Shown here: in pieces, positions 43,670 to 55,365 of the stretch
How positions within the stretch are numbered: position 1 is the stretch's first letter
Layout of the letters: every line of letters starts with the position of its first letter
Source: Salvator merianae
Lineage: Eukaryota > Chordata > Lepidosauria > Squamata > Teiidae
Length of the DNA: 64,000 bases
NCBI GenBank assembly: GCA_003586115.2
Contig: QVOM02000073.1
Location: forward strand, 24,786,175 to 24,850,174
Direction of reading: 5' to 3'
Made by a program: the position numbers and the translations under genes
The notes under the pieces: model-generated
What the model was told of the DNA's origin: nothing
Seen by the model: only the letters and a program-made list of their open reading frames with translations
The model's database searches: none

Positions 43670-45160
43670 TGAAGCAAGCTTTCAGGTTCTTTAGGCTTGT
43701 CCTTGGCCACAATGAAGCTGATTATTGACAGGTTAGAATATTGGATATATTCTGACAGCCTTCTGCCCCTGTGAGCATTTTGTGCCCCTTCCCGCACACC
43801 CTTCTCTGCTGCAGGAGGAGGTACTGGCACTGGTTTCGCCTCCATGTTTTGTGCAGTTCTCTAGTTTTGTCATCCTCCTGTTGCTTTGTGACTTCAGGAA
43901 AAGAAAAGAGGGGTGGCGGGCTGTAAAGACCTTGGTAACAAACAGGTACGCACATACACACAGCACAAGGGAGCTGCACTTACAAAAAAAAAGGTAAAGC
44001 GGGAAAGCTGCAGACTGCCAATGCTCCACTGCGGTGCCTTCAACTCTGATTCAAGGGTTGGGGGAGGTGAATTTTTGCAGGCATTGGCTGGAGAGGGAAA
44101 GAAAAACTCTCCTGCGTCTAGGAATCTTTTTTCCCTCCTTGGGCTGGGAGGGGAAGAAGAGTCACTCCCTTTCCCTGGTCATTCTCCCATTTATCTGCTA
44201 AAAGGGACGGCCTCCTGGCCCCTCGTTTGCCTCTGAGTCCTTCACTCCTCTGCCCTTGCAGCTCTGCAAAGAAACAACCAGGGGACGGGGAAATTCTTCC
44301 CCTAAGGAAAGAAGGAAGTGAAGCAAGCGAGGTGGGGATGATGGAGAAGGAGAAAGGAAAAAGAAGGAAAATTTCAGAGAAAGAGAAGAGGGGTGGAAAA
44401 GGGGTTGAGTGAGCGAGGAAGAAGAGTGGAATGGGAAGGGGGTGAAAGCAGAGCCAGGGGTCGGAGGAAGTTGGGCAATCCGAGTGGCTAAAGGATAAAG
44501 AAGGGCAGTGCTGCATGTCTGCTTGCAGAGGCAGCTCTCTGCTCTTAGCCCACCTCTCTGCTCCTTGGCTGGTGCCCCATCCCCCAAGCTGGCTGGCTCT
44601 TGGCCCTGCCTCACCCTCTCCCAGGGTTCCCTCACACTTAGACTGAGCAACGTAGAGTTTCTGAGCATGCACAGGGTGCTTTTTGGAGCCAGCTGTCTGT
44701 TTAGTTTCTTCTGCGGACAGAGCTCAACTGTAACTGCTACCAGTAATCCTCCCATAGCTGATGAGGTATGCAGAAGTTGTTTCTTAAGAACAAGAACAAA
44801 AAAGTGAAGAAAAGGTCCTGTGCTTCACTTCATCTGTGGATGGAGAAGAGGGGGGGAACCTATCCCATTGTTTTAATGACTGAAATAAATAAATAGATCT
44901 AAAATAGGATGATGGCTTTATTAGGGAGAACAGAAAAGTGTGAAAAATGTGGTATTTGCCATATCCAAGAAACATCCCTCCCCCAATCATGTTTGTTGTG
45001 TGAGTTTTTTATTCCTTCACTTTGCCCCTCAAGAACACCCACAAGCTCCAGCCTTGGCTGGACAGGGGAATTTAAATCTTCCCTCTGCCCAGCCAGGATA
45101 GTCCAGTAACCACCCCCAAAAGTTCTCTTTCATGTGCAGACCTTTCAAGAAGAACCAGGC
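43670..45160. other. No recognised gene
   Basis: GA/CT-biased sequence (44270-44420 is nearly pure purine on the plus strand). This bias produces the two overlapping minus frames of 184-185 codons (44118-44755), which are Ser/Pro/Leu-rich and resemble nothing. It may include interior TIR-H or TIR-G sequence. Confidence 0.45.
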
Positions 45161-45164
45161 TATG

Positions 45165-45322
45165 GCGCAGGGATGGTTTCAGTGCTGGAATAATCCAATT
45201 ACAGGAAAGTTCTGAAGGAGAAGGGAAAAGACGGAGAAAAACTGGAATGGTCTTTTTTGGTGTGACCCATTGGGATCTAGGAGTCCTTCAAGATGACTTA
45301 CTTAACTGGTGTGACCACGGCC
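45165..45322 (-). mobile_element. TIR-H transposon, right end
   Basis: Ends '...aactggtgtgaccacggcc' immediately before TTA (45323-45325). It is the inverse counterpart of the left end at 10155. The opposite terminus was not located. Confidence 0.55.
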
Positions 45323-45329
45323 TTACTTG

Positions 45330-45405
45330 GGTTTTATGTTGATATTATTGTAACCCACTGGGAGACCCTTGGTATAGGGTGGTGACAGCATAAAAATACA
45401 TATTA
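45330..45405 (+). mobile_element. L2-like LINE 3' tail
   Basis: 'ttgtaacccactgggagacc', then 'ggtggtgacagcataaaaat': a short 3' terminus of the L2 type. Confidence 0.5.
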
Positions 45406-45409
45406 ACTA

Positions 45410-46700
45410 GCTTATTTCTGGGCAAATTTCCTTGAAGAGCAGCTAACTTCTGTTAACATTCTTTCAAATGTGTGACAGGTGTGGAAATTGCATTTTGAAA
45501 ATGCAAGGAAGAACCCTTTACCTTCACTGGGAAATCTGTTCCTTGCACAAGTCAGCCCACATTCATTGGGCTCCTTGGAAGAAGCAGTTTCCCTGACTTG
45601 CAGGGAAGGGGCGAAGTGCTGAAACAGTTTGTGATGATGTTGTCAAACTGTGTGGCTCTTGTCTAAAGCTTCACCCTGCCCACTCCCAGAATGCCATTTG
45701 AGTGTAAACAAACATTCCTTCTCTCTTTGGGGGTCATGATGGACAAACGGGGGTTCCCAAAGGAAGACAAGGGGCTCTTTTGGTGGCTTTAAAAAGCCAG
45801 TTTGCACATCTCTGATGTGAAACTGTAACCTCCATGATTGGGTTGGTTTAGTGCAGGAAGGTAGAGTCATTCAGAGTGTACTGTGGAAACAGAGAAAGCA
45901 CTGAGGTTATGATGTTGAGAACTGAAGAAGTTATGGTGTTCAAAGCTCATAAAGTAAATGGAATAATGCAAGGATATGATTAGCAGCATGAAGTGAGGCA
46001 TTGGTTCATGACCGTCTAGTATATTTTATCACATACAATATCTGCAGGGATTTGGGTTTCCACTACTGTTCTAAGAGAGTAACCTAGACTGGAGCAGACC
46101 ACAGACTTCCAAGTTTCATGGACAGAATTAAAAAGACTTATGTAATCTTTCATATTAAGCTGATGGATTTGTGCAAATGGCTTTTGCAGCTAACAGTTGC
46201 ACTGCGTAGATATTGCCTTTATTGCAGAAAGGATCTTGTACTTTTGAGTGTTTGTAAGTTGTTTTTCTAAGCCCCATGAAGCCTCTGAAGACAAAGGTTT
46301 CATAATCAAGAGGAAATGTTGGATATGTTCAGTGGGTGAAGTCCTTAGCTGAAACTGGGATAATAGAAAGGTCCAGAAGACCTGGCTAGCACTATGCATA
46401 AATGGAACAAATGTCTAAAATATTCAGGATAATCTGCATAATGCTCCTGCTTTTGGACGGAAATGATGAGGAAAAAGACCCTGAAGATAGATAATTGTAT
46501 CTATTCCATGCTGTACTCCAATTCCAGTCTTTTCTTACTGAGAGACATTTCTCTCCCTCCTTCTCCTGTATTCCTCTTCCTCACATTTTGTATTCCTCAC
46601 TGATTTCATTGGTTTCCTTGTGTCCTTTACTGCTGGAAGTATTGCTGGTCTTTGAAAAACTTCAAGAAAACCTGGGAAAGGGGAAACAGAGGCACAAAGA
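45410..46700. other. No recognised feature
   Basis: Unmarked DNA. Frames stay below 82 codons. Confidence 0.5.
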
Positions 46701-46704
46701 CTAA

Positions 46705-47176
46705 GGGTGTGATCAAACATGCTTAATGAGACACTCTCTGGGTGAATTTGAGGCTGTAAGGGCAGACATAAGATCCCCAAAAATGCATTACCCCATCTTG
46801 AAGCCTGGGAATGCCCTCCCTTTCCTCATACAGAAGATAATAACACCCAGAGCGACTGTTCCTGTCAGTTGCATTGGACAGGGAACTTCATAAGCACAGA
46901 TGAGGGAAATCTAGCCAACCATAATATGGGAGCAAAGGCTGCTGGCCAGTGACCAATCAGGGTCCTGGAAAGCCGTGGAAGTGACTGGTCAATCAGTGGT
47001 GAGCACTTGTTGTCAGGAAGGTGTTGCCAGATTTTGAGGCAAAGGAAGAGCAGCATGTGGAAACATGATGTTAGCTTATTTGCTTTACTGTTTGAATGCC
47101 TGTATTTTTGTGTATTTATAGAAAAGACATGTTTTCTAAGAGAAGTGATTGAACAAAACCCTGTCTGATTGCACCC
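46705..47176. mobile_element. TIR-C element, 472 bp, Harbinger-like MITE
   Basis: The left end is GGGTGTGATCAAACATGC. The right end read inward is GGGTGCAATCAGACAGGG. The termini are clearly related to TIR-A (GGGTGTGATCAGACAGGC), but the interior is different. TAA precedes it and AAT follows, so the target duplication is not clean. No protein is encoded. Confidence 0.7.
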
Positions 47177-47179
47177 AAT

Positions 47180-48420
47180 TATTGAAACTAAATTTATCTA
47201 ACCTAGTTCAGTGTTAACACATTTGATTATTTTTTCTCTTTTTTGTTCAATAACTAATTTCTTTTGTGAATTTTTTAAAAAAACCTTACACTGATCTATT
47301 GAGTCAGGAAAACCAAATTGTGCAATTCATGCCACTAATCAAGATTTACATATTTTGGAATCCTCAGACAGCCAGTGATAATAGAAATGTTGGCAGATAT
47401 GATGTCCAGTGTTTCAGCTACAGCAGGCCATCTGTAGCTGTAATCTCAAGAGCTGCTTACCAGGCAGTCCCAGAATACACTAATTGTCCAGGCCTAAGGC
47501 TGCCGTTTACTCATCAGCCTTTCTTGCTAATAATGGTACAACAGAGAAACAGAAGGGGGAAAAATTATTTACATGACTTTGATTTCTGCGCAAATCTTAC
47601 CCAAAAAGGGCACAGCTGTCACTATATCTGTCTACATCAGCAAGCCATTATGTAAAGAAGGCTTAATAGTGCTTTCGGCTTTGTCTTGTCATAGCTTGGT
47701 GAAACCAATAGATGGACCACTTGGGCTGCGTATCCTTACAACAGCCACTGCAGAATACAGATTTTCTGTAGCTTGTTATTTTCTTTAATAATATAGGAAG
47801 AATATATAGGGAGAAAATTAGCCAAGGGAAGGTAGATGCACCATTTTTTTTTGTTGAATTGTCAGTTTAATTTATTTCTGAGCACAATGTACCTGAGAAA
47901 TGATAAGAAACAACTTTGATATCATTCTAAATAAATAAAAAGGTTATGTAACCTAATCTTCCTGGTTCCTGGAGGTGGTTTCTGTTTATCCAGTTGTCAC
48001 TTAAACACTGCAACCGTCTTACAATGGAAGAAAATAGGCATCGCCTTGACTGATATATATTCCTTTGTGGGTGAAGACAAGATGTAATATAAAAAGCAGG
48101 CTTACAGCAGTCACTCAGCTGCGGTATTAGTCTGGATTTCTGCCAAATTTGCTGTTGAACTGGCAGATGTGCATACCAGCAAATGGAAGAGGGTTTTAGC
48201 TTGTCGTTTCCTTCATTGTTCAACACCCCCCCCCTCAAACACACATCCTGAACTTTATGCTGCCTGGACTCCGAAGTTTCAGTGGAAGAGCAGCATGTAA
48301 GGGAGGAGCTTAAAGTATCCATCGGTTACTCAACTTCACACTTACCTGTTGCTGAAGATACTGTATTTCATTAAAAGTGGCTGCTAGAGGTTTGTTACAT
48401 GTACACATAATTATAACATA
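47180..48420. other. No recognised gene; possible conserved non-coding DNA
   Basis: 47266-47790 shows no repeat similarity, balanced composition and an unusually long open frame for AT-rich DNA (129 codons to 47655, overlapped by another to 47788). The translations resemble nothing known. A C run lies at about 48225. Confidence 0.4.
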
Positions 48421-48543
48421 GCTCCTTTTTGCATTGGGCCTTATTCCACGATATATCCAGGAACAGAGGCCTAGTGCAGACTATGATAGGCCTTGGATAT
48501 ATTCCAGATATATCCCAGAATAAGATTCAATGTGGAAAGGCCC
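48421..48543. mobile_element. HP-2 hairpin MITE, complete copy
   Basis: 'cctttttgcattgggcctta' is opposed by 'taagattcaatgtggaaagg'. The inner arms are 'cacgatatatccaggaacag' and 'gatatattccagatatatcc'. About 123 bp. Confidence 0.78.
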
Positions 48544-48944
48544 ACATACCATACATTTCTGTGTCAAAAAAGACAGCATGGCTTATGTGTTTCAAAAAAA
48601 TAAAGCAGCTTTCCAGACACATCTTTTAGGCACTAAGTAGTCTTTGGTAAGGTTCTGCCTCTCAGGCTAGTTGAGGCTAAAATATAAGTCCAAATGCACA
48701 CGAAAAGTGGTAAGGTAGAAAAACAAGGTGGGAGTAGAAGAAGAGAAAGAAATCTGTACTCACAAAGGAACATTTCAGGGTCATCTCTCATCTCAGCAAA
48801 GCCTCTTTCATTGTTTCCTCCAATGCAGGAAGCTTACCATTTTTCCAGCAGGTACTAGTATCATTGCTAACAAGGCTCAACTTAATTATATTTAGAGGTT
48901 TGTCTCTTTAGAAATTCCCAGACTCCTAGCTTCCATCATCTGTA

Positions 48945-49060
48945 AATAAATTTTATTTATTTTAGTATTCATTTCCCACCCTTCACACGAAGGTCACAAC
49001 AGTAAAAACATAAAATTTATAACAATTAAACATAATTGAAATACTTTATCAAATTCAGCC
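48945..49060 (-). mobile_element. LINE 3' tail-like sequence, antisense
   Basis: 'ataaattttatttattttag', 'tattcatttcccacccttca', 'cacgaaggtcacaacagtaa' then A-rich: the antisense of an L2-like terminus (compare 24590-24700). Confidence 0.5.
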
Positions 49061-49298
49061 CTTGCTAGATTTGAATGAAAAAGATGGGAGGTTTATGCTT
49101 GTTAGTAAAGGAGTTGAGCTCTAGTGGTGTGAATTATTCCTGGTGGCTTCTTACCACAGCATGGGTAAACATGCAAAGTTCCAGTTTAAGCTGTTATTCA
49201 GAGTTGTCAATATTGAAATGCTGGCTTTCAGCTAATTGTCTCTCCCTCCCCCCACTCCCCGCCCAGCTTCTCTTTATATCCATCCTTCAATATCTCAG

Positions 49299-49863
49299 GG
49301 ACCATCTACATGAGTAGAAAGGATCATTTTAGGTTAGGGAACAGCTCTAGACACCAACCAAATATTGTGCTAACAGATTATATTCCAGAGAAAAGCCACT
49401 CTGGAATTGTTGCCTGTTGGCTAGACAGTGGGGAGCACACTGTCTGTGCACATTTTAGTGATGCACACATCTGGATAGTTTGCCTGTGCAAAATACCTGA
49501 AAGAGTGCAATTGTGACCACAGAGTATGTGAGGAAGTCTTTTTGGGTCCTGCATGGTGAAAGAACACATTTTGGTAATTTGCCAGCATGAAATACCTGGA
49601 TGTGCGCAATGCCATCATTGTGCATGTGTGGCTGTCTTTTTCAGCCATCACGCACACAGCAAAGATGGCAGCTCCATCCAGAAGGTAAGTAATAGCACTA
49701 GTTTGAGAAAACCCACCATGAGAGTTGGGTTTTTCCAAAATAGGCTATCACCCATTTTAGGGAAGATATAGCATAGCTAAGGTGCAGTTACCACAGTTAT
49801 GTGTGGGAATCCCATCACAGTGGTGCCATAATGGTGCTATATTCCCCCCATCTGGATGGGGTC
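49299..49863 (-). mobile_element. TIR-D non-autonomous DNA transposon, inverted copy
   Basis: The reverse complement matches 39692-40130: 'ccccatccagatggggggaa' against 'ccctgtccagacaggaagaa', then 'tatagcaccattatggcacc', 'gggattcccacac', and the 'gggtttt...cccatgat' block. It is about 125 bp longer, because its centre holds a second version of the 'caaaatacctg...gtgcaattgtg' module ('catgaaatacctggatgtgc'). Ends are set to within a few bases. Confidence 0.7.
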
Positions 49864-49898
49864 AGGTTAGAGTACCAGTGACTCTCATTATTCACCTT

Positions 49899-50968
49899 GG
49901 CTGCGTTCCGACACGGCATTTAATCAGTTTACAGGCTGTCTTCAGTTCCCGCTGTCCCGACATGATCTTGCCGTTCCGTAATTTTTATGGATTAAATTGG
50001 CGAAATCCGGATTACTTTGTCTTCGGATTTAATGAACTCTCAAGCCGTTCCAGATCGCTAGCACGCTTTACTTTGTGCTGTGGGCACGGGGAAAGCGATT
50101 ATTTGAGAGGGACCGTACTGTTTTGGGGGGCGTGCAGAGGGAGGGATCCCCATTTTGTGCCGTCCAATGACAGACTTTGTGGGTGGGCAGGAAGCACATT
50201 AGTTTCCTCTGCCTCCATTATCCCCCCTTCCCTCGCTGCCAGGGGAAAAGAAATCGTCCTCCTTCTTCGCTAAGCTGTGGTCCTGCCAGGAAGAAATTAA
50301 AGGCTTTCTCCACTTCCGTCTGCTCTTTAAAGGAAAAAATAAACTGCGCCTGTTTGGAGTTTTGCCTGGTCAGCACACAGTTAAAAATAGTAGAGCCCCC
50401 CCACATTCCCTCCCCACTTTTCCCTTTGTTATGCACCTCTCCCGCTACTTTTAAATTGCTCAGTTGCCTAAAGTGAATCAGCAGGATAGCAGAACTGCGC
50501 ATTTCAAAAGCTTAGTTAAAGTGAAACAGCAGGATAGCAGAACTGCGCATTTCAAAAGCTTAGTTTTTTAAAGTTCATAGTTTTAAAGTGAAAGTAGTTT
50601 TTAAGTTCTGCTTCGGTAGACAGAGGCTGCAGGGAGGAGCAAATAGCGAATGACTAGTAATGCTGCCAAGTTAATCCATATTCTGAGGCAGCAGTGGGGA
50701 CATGCAGAGAGCGGATCTTGACTTTCCCGCCCCTGTGACATCAAGGTTTGAAGGTTGGGACTGCAGCCAATCGCTGACTGCATAGGGAGGAGAATTTGAT
50801 GAGGGGTGGAGGCAGAAAGGGTACTGCCAAGCACGGGAAATATCAGTGTGGGAACGAGCAAGCACGAATTGACTCCGTGTTAAAATGTAACTGTGGGAAT
50901 GACCAGAAGACGAATTCACTGCGTGTACTCTTCTATACGGATTACATTGACGATGTCCGACCGCGGCC
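49899..50968 (+). mobile_element. TIR-B element, 1,070 bp, Harbinger-like
   Basis: Flanked on both sides by CTT (49896-49898 and 50969-50971). The left end is GGCTGCGTTCCGACACGGC. The right end read inward is GGCCGCGGTCGGACATCGTC. The second copy, 57155-58350, is inverted. Both copies carry the same frame with 'RKKLKA.STSVCSL..KINCA' (50177-50476 here) and the one with 'FSSRCPDMILPF...LNWRN' (within 49782-50273), but no transposase motifs. CpG is well preserved (for example 'gcgttccgacacgg'), so the insertion is probably recent. Confidence 0.85.
50473..50568 (+). repeat. 48-bp tandem duplication inside TIR-B
   Basis: Two consecutive 48-bp units starting 'gtgaatcagcaggatagcag' and 'gtgaaacagcaggatagcag', nearly identical through 'actgcgcatttcaaaagctt'. 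The sister element at 57155-58350 lacks this unit pair, so the duplication post-dates their divergence or marks a subfamily. Confidence 0.85.
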
Positions 50969-51069
50969 CTTGTGTCTAATTTTTAGTGCATTTCAAGAGT
51001 CTGTTAGAAGCATCTCTTTTGAAACTACACTTTAAAATACTGTGAGGATACTTCTTCTGCGATGTATAA

Positions 51070-51235
51070 TGACATAAGAACATAAGAGGAGCCCTGCTGG
51101 ATCAGGCCATGGCCCATCCAGTCTAGCATCCTGTTTCACACAGTGGCTTCTCAATTACTTCTGGGCATTCTAAAGCAAAAGACAAAGGCAAAGCCTTCAC
51201 CTGCTCTTGACTTCCTGCAAATGGCCTTTAGAAAC
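51070..51235 (+). mobile_element. CR1/L3-like repeat, fragment
   Basis: 'gacataagaacataagagga', 'gccctgctggatcaggccat', 'caattacttctgggcattc', 'caaatggcctttagaaactc'. Same subfamily as 36262-36450. Confidence 0.75.
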
Positions 51236-51239
51236 TCCT

Positions 51240-51660
51240 GCCTTCAAAAATTAGTCATTTTGACAGAATAAATACAGAGATCACTGGTGCTGGGAAAGGG
51301 GTCAAGCAGTCTAAAGAAGAATCTTTGATCCCTACAAAACTTCTTTAGCCAAGCTAAAAACTTAGGACCTGTGGAAGGAAGTGGAAATTCAGTTTGGGAC
51401 TATCAAGGGGTTTTTGGGCTGAGTGCTCAGGTAGGGTAGGACTGTGTCCACAGCCAGTGAATCCTCCTCGTGATCCTAGGAAGGGAGAAGAGGAAGAAAT
51501 ACAGAATGAGAAAGGGATAAGAGGATATGCGGGTTGTGTTAAGTGCTCTGCAGTGGTGCTTTCCCAGCAATGTGTGGAAGATGAGTGCACGAGCATTTCC
51601 AGGAAGGGAATGGTGGACAATAGAAGGCACGCTCATTTCATATCTTTATTGAGGAAGGGT
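51240..51660. other. No recognised feature
   Basis: Unmarked DNA. The plus frame of 102 codons (51394-51702) runs into the next MITE and is not coding-like. Confidence 0.5.
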
Positions 51661-51661
51661 A

Positions 51662-51882
51662 AGACTGCGTTCACATGCAGTACAAAACAAAAGTGCTCTT
51701 AGGTGGCTTAGAGACTGTTTGCAGGTGGGTTTGTTCACATGCCATTCCGATCCTTCCCCTCTCATGAACATTTTAAGCCAGAAAAGGTGGATTAGAGATG
51801 GGATGAAAACACAAAGAGCACATACTAACATCTCTAAATCATTTTTGAGAAACTTTTTCTTTTGCGATGTGTGACTGTAGCC
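51662..51882. mobile_element. TIR-F MITE, diverged copy
   Basis: The left end 'agactgcgttcacatgcagt' equals the TIR at 33565-33806. The right end read inward 'ggctacagtcacacatcgca' is a degenerate partner. The centre 'ggtggattagagatgggatg' matches 'ggtgaattggagatgagaat' there. Confidence 0.65.
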
Positions 51883-52071
51883 AAAGTCTTAATTTCACTT
51901 GCTGTTGGTGAAGGGTTCCATAACTTTAAAACAAAACAAAATAAAACCCTCACGTGCCAATGGGAAAATGTGCAGTATCCCCATCTTTTAAAAAAACCCT
52001 TCCCTAGTCAATGTACCACCATAAGGACTCATCCCATCATCCTCTGTTTGCTTAATTGAATGTACACATCT

Positions 52072-52231
52072 GGGCTGCCTCCAGACATGAAAACTATCTT
52101 GCTATGCTTGCCACACTATATTGAGAATGCCAGACATTCCCTTGGCATTTCCAATATAATGCCTTTTAAGGGACTGAAAACCTGTAATATCGCTGACTCT
52201 GAAAGCTGCTGACAGATGTGAAGGTAAGCCC
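52072..52231. mobile_element. TIR-G MITE, about 160 bp
   Basis: The left end 'gggctgcctccagacatg' and the right end read inward 'gggcttaccttcacatctgt' form imperfect TIRs. The centre contains the hairpin 'gaatgccagacattc...ttggcattt', shared with 43434-43459. Confidence 0.65.
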
Positions 52232-52234
52232 GCA

Positions 52235-54970
52235 ATTGCTCCTTCCATCTGGCAGGGAGCAGGAAGAGGCAATCACAGGATCTTGTTTAGATCTTGTATT
52301 GCCTCTTGTTGTCTGGACTGGAGGAGCCTGCTTATCTTTCCATGCAGCAAAAGCAAAGTTGTACGAAAGGAAGAAATGTGCTCATCATGTGTGGACTTGT
52401 TGAAATGCATCTTGCATTGAAAAAAGGAAATGCCTATCTTAGCTGTGTCATGAACTGGATTGATTCTGAGAGATACAAGAAAGTGATATATTTCTGCTTC
52501 TTTAACCAACCATTGGTTTCCTCTTACCCCAGAAAATTCCCTTGGATTCAGCTGATTTCTCCTGTTGGGCTAAATTGCAAACTCATGGTATCTCTTTGTT
52601 AATAAATATGCCTTTGACATACACTCCAGGTGCCCTCCTTGCACCCCAAAACAATCAAACCACAATCCCAAATTGTTCTGCTTGCATAGTGTGGATCTGT
52701 AGACCTGTCCTAGTTTGACAGTGGGTGGTGGGTGAGAGAAGCAGGATCAAAACTTTCTCTCCAGGAATGTTCTGTTTTTGTCCTTGATTTTTTTAAAAAA
52801 CTTGTCCGTTCCTAAGTCTTACTCAAAAGAAGTGTGGTGGCAAGGGAGAAGAAGGAAGGTGGTGGCAGGTTCTGTGCTCCTGGACAATGATGTGCAAGAG
52901 CACAGAATTCTGAAATACAGAATGAATAGACTTACATACTTGCCAGTAGTGATGTGATGACCTTGGATGGTGGTGGAAAAAGCCAATATGGGGGCTTACT
53001 TATTCCCTTATGTTATCACTGAACGTTAGAGCTCCAAAGGTGAGGGGCAGGGAAATTGCTGGTGCTCTGCCTTTCCAGGAAAGAAGCAACAACGAGCAGA
53101 TGAAGATTCCCCAGAGCTGACAAAAATAAAGCACATTTTGACTACCATGTATACCCAAAATGCCCAATCTGATACTTACACAGTGTGAATGTGGGAAAAT
53201 GTGTTCCTTCTGTGAAAGCCCATCCTCTGTGTCCTCGTTCTTCATCCATTCACCTTTCACTGTCATACCATAAATGGCTCTCTGAGGGGCTCTTAGGTTT
53301 ATGTGAGCAATAGGATAGCTCTTTCAAAGATCTTTCTCTCTCTCTCTTTTTCTCTCTGCCCCCCCCTTTTTTTTCTTGTTTGTATCTCCAACTGTTTCCA
53401 AGTCAAAATTTTCCTGTACTTGGCTTCTGAGGTGTAATTGCATTTGTGATTGCTCGAGGGAACTGATCCTCCCGTGGGCCAAGTTCTTTGGCTTCAGACT
53501 ATCTGCATGCAAATGTGCAAACACTGCAAGGAACAGCAGTTCCAGCTTCTGCAGAGAGGAAATGGGTACCCCTTTGCCTTGATAAATAATTCATTTTCTG
53601 CCCAATTCTTAGATGACCCGATTAGAACACACAAGTGGTTCTGCTAACAGCTAGCACTCTTTTTCTTGTCAGCCTGCTTAATTAGATCCATGGCAATGGC
53701 AAAGAAGGATGCAACTTTTTTTAAAAATGACTTTTGGGTGGTCTATATCAAAGGCTGAAGGGAATCTTCATTCAACATCTGGAAAGCTGTACTGCTGGCG
53801 TCTCTGTATATCCAGGCCCAATGTATCCAGCTTTAGGTTCTAGCTTTGGCTGTATTTACAAGAGTGACCTTCAGTTGCCCAGTGGGTGGGAAAGCAAAAG
53901 GGCAGATTGCTGCCCCAATTCCTGGAAGGGGTGCATTTCCCCAAGAGGACGAAATCCCACTCTTGCATCTCTCCTTCCTATGGAGTCAACAGTGAGTTGG
54001 GGTTTGGCATGGTACACTGGTCCATTGTTGACACAATGGCTGTGTTTCACCTGTAGCTTGGTTCCCATGGTGTTTGAGGGCTTCTCAGGAACCTTGCTGG
54101 GGTGGGTGGGCTTCTACCACTCACACTGCAGCAGTACCTCACAGCCAAATGGGAGCTGCTCCATTGGCAGCTCATTAGATGTTGCCTTAGCAGATTTCTG
54201 CACTCTGCCTCTATGTGCCTCTTTTCTGAAGGATTTGGGCAGGCAGGGGCAAAGTTTGGAGAGCTCAAACACAGCTCTCAATCAAAGCCCTGTCCCTCTC
54301 TCAGCAGTCTTCAGTCCCAGGCTGTGGGATGCTGCTAGGTAGAGGCATATCTCTGTCTCCTCTACCTCTTTCCTCAGCATCTCTTTCATCCTTTCTTACT
54401 CTTTAGGGCTGTCCCTAGGGGAATGAAAAGTCTCTGTTGTGATAGCTTTTGAGTTGTCATGCCTACACCCACTCTCCATGGGTGCACGTGGAGCAGAATG
54501 CACAATCCCCACTGTTCCTGGCAGATGGTAATTCCCAGGGCTGTGAAAACTACTAGGAGACAGATAGGCAGGCTGAGGGAACTGACATTTTAGCAGGGTT
54601 ATTGGTTGCTAAGGGAATGGGGGACTGATAACTCTGTAGGGGGTGAAGATAGAACTGTATATCTGAGGAGAAACCGTTTGTGCTTTGTGGCTCTGCAACC
54701 TTGTGTACATCTGCGTAAATTAGTTCTTAGATTTATGGTGCCCATTTCCTGCGTATGTGCTGGATGAGCATCACAGGCTGGGGACACTCAGCGTTATGGA
54801 TTTCACCGTTGCAACTTTCAGTAGATACATTCTGCAGCTTGCAAAGTACAAGACCCAGGGAAGATTTCTGTCAGGCAAAAGGAAGTATTTTCTCAGTGCA
54901 TTTTTCAGTCGTGGAATTTGTTGTCTGGGTGAAGCTATAACTGGTAAGGAAAGGACAGAGTAAGGTGAGG
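52235..54970. other. No recognised gene; longest open frame of the window
   Basis: 53734-54342 (+) is open for 202 codons, but no ATG begins it and the first in-frame Met is well inside. It resembles no protein I know, is Ser/Leu/Gly-rich and lacks exon-like boundaries. The rest is unmarked apart from a TC/polypyrimidine tract at 53330-53372. Confidence 0.4.
53330..53372 (+). repeat. Polypyrimidine (TC)n/C/T tract
   Basis: CT repeats run into a C7 and a T8 run, with no interruption by purines longer than one base. Confidence 0.9.
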
Positions 54971-54974
54971 CTGA

Positions 54975-55365
54975 ATTCTGGCTCCAGCCTTGCTTAATTT
55001 TTATCTGTGACCTACCAACAGTACGCACAGCTCCGAAATTTCATGCACATAGATAGGAGAGCAAAAAGCTCCCCTGCTCCTTTATGTTAATGACACAGCA
55101 CTGATTTCACCAAAAAGAGTAGATTTCTTACAACTTTTGAAATACTGTGTAGTAATTGTTCACAAATAAACCAAGAGAAAACAAAGATCATGGTATTTTA
55201 GAAAGGCAAACACAGGTATCACTGGAAAGTAGGTGATAAACAATTGGAAGAAGTGGACCAATTTATCTATCTGGGTATAACGTTCTTCAAGTCCGTATTG
55301 TGGAATGCCCATAAGCATATTGCCAAACCGAAAGCTGAACATACTTGCAAAACATTAACTTGATA
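54975..55365 (+). pseudogene. Non-LTR reverse transcriptase fragment, decayed
   Basis: 'LAPALLNFYL' (RT block before the catalytic loop) is followed, after a frameshift, by 'APLLLYVNDTALISPKRVDF', in which the catalytic [YF]xDD is YVND with the first Asp replaced. A further frame carries 'QLEEVDQFIYLGITF', then 'WNAH', the usual post-catalytic LINE RT pattern. A stop follows 'IVHK'. It is dead as an enzyme. I cannot place it in a specific LINE clade. It is on the opposite strand to the adjacent BovB piece, so it is not the same insertion. Confidence 0.75.

Noticed and set aside
44118..44755. Two overlapping minus-strand frames of 184-185 codons
   Set aside because: They arise from a purine/pyrimidine-biased stretch with few stop codons; composition is Ser/Pro/Leu-rich and the frames overlap each other out of phase.
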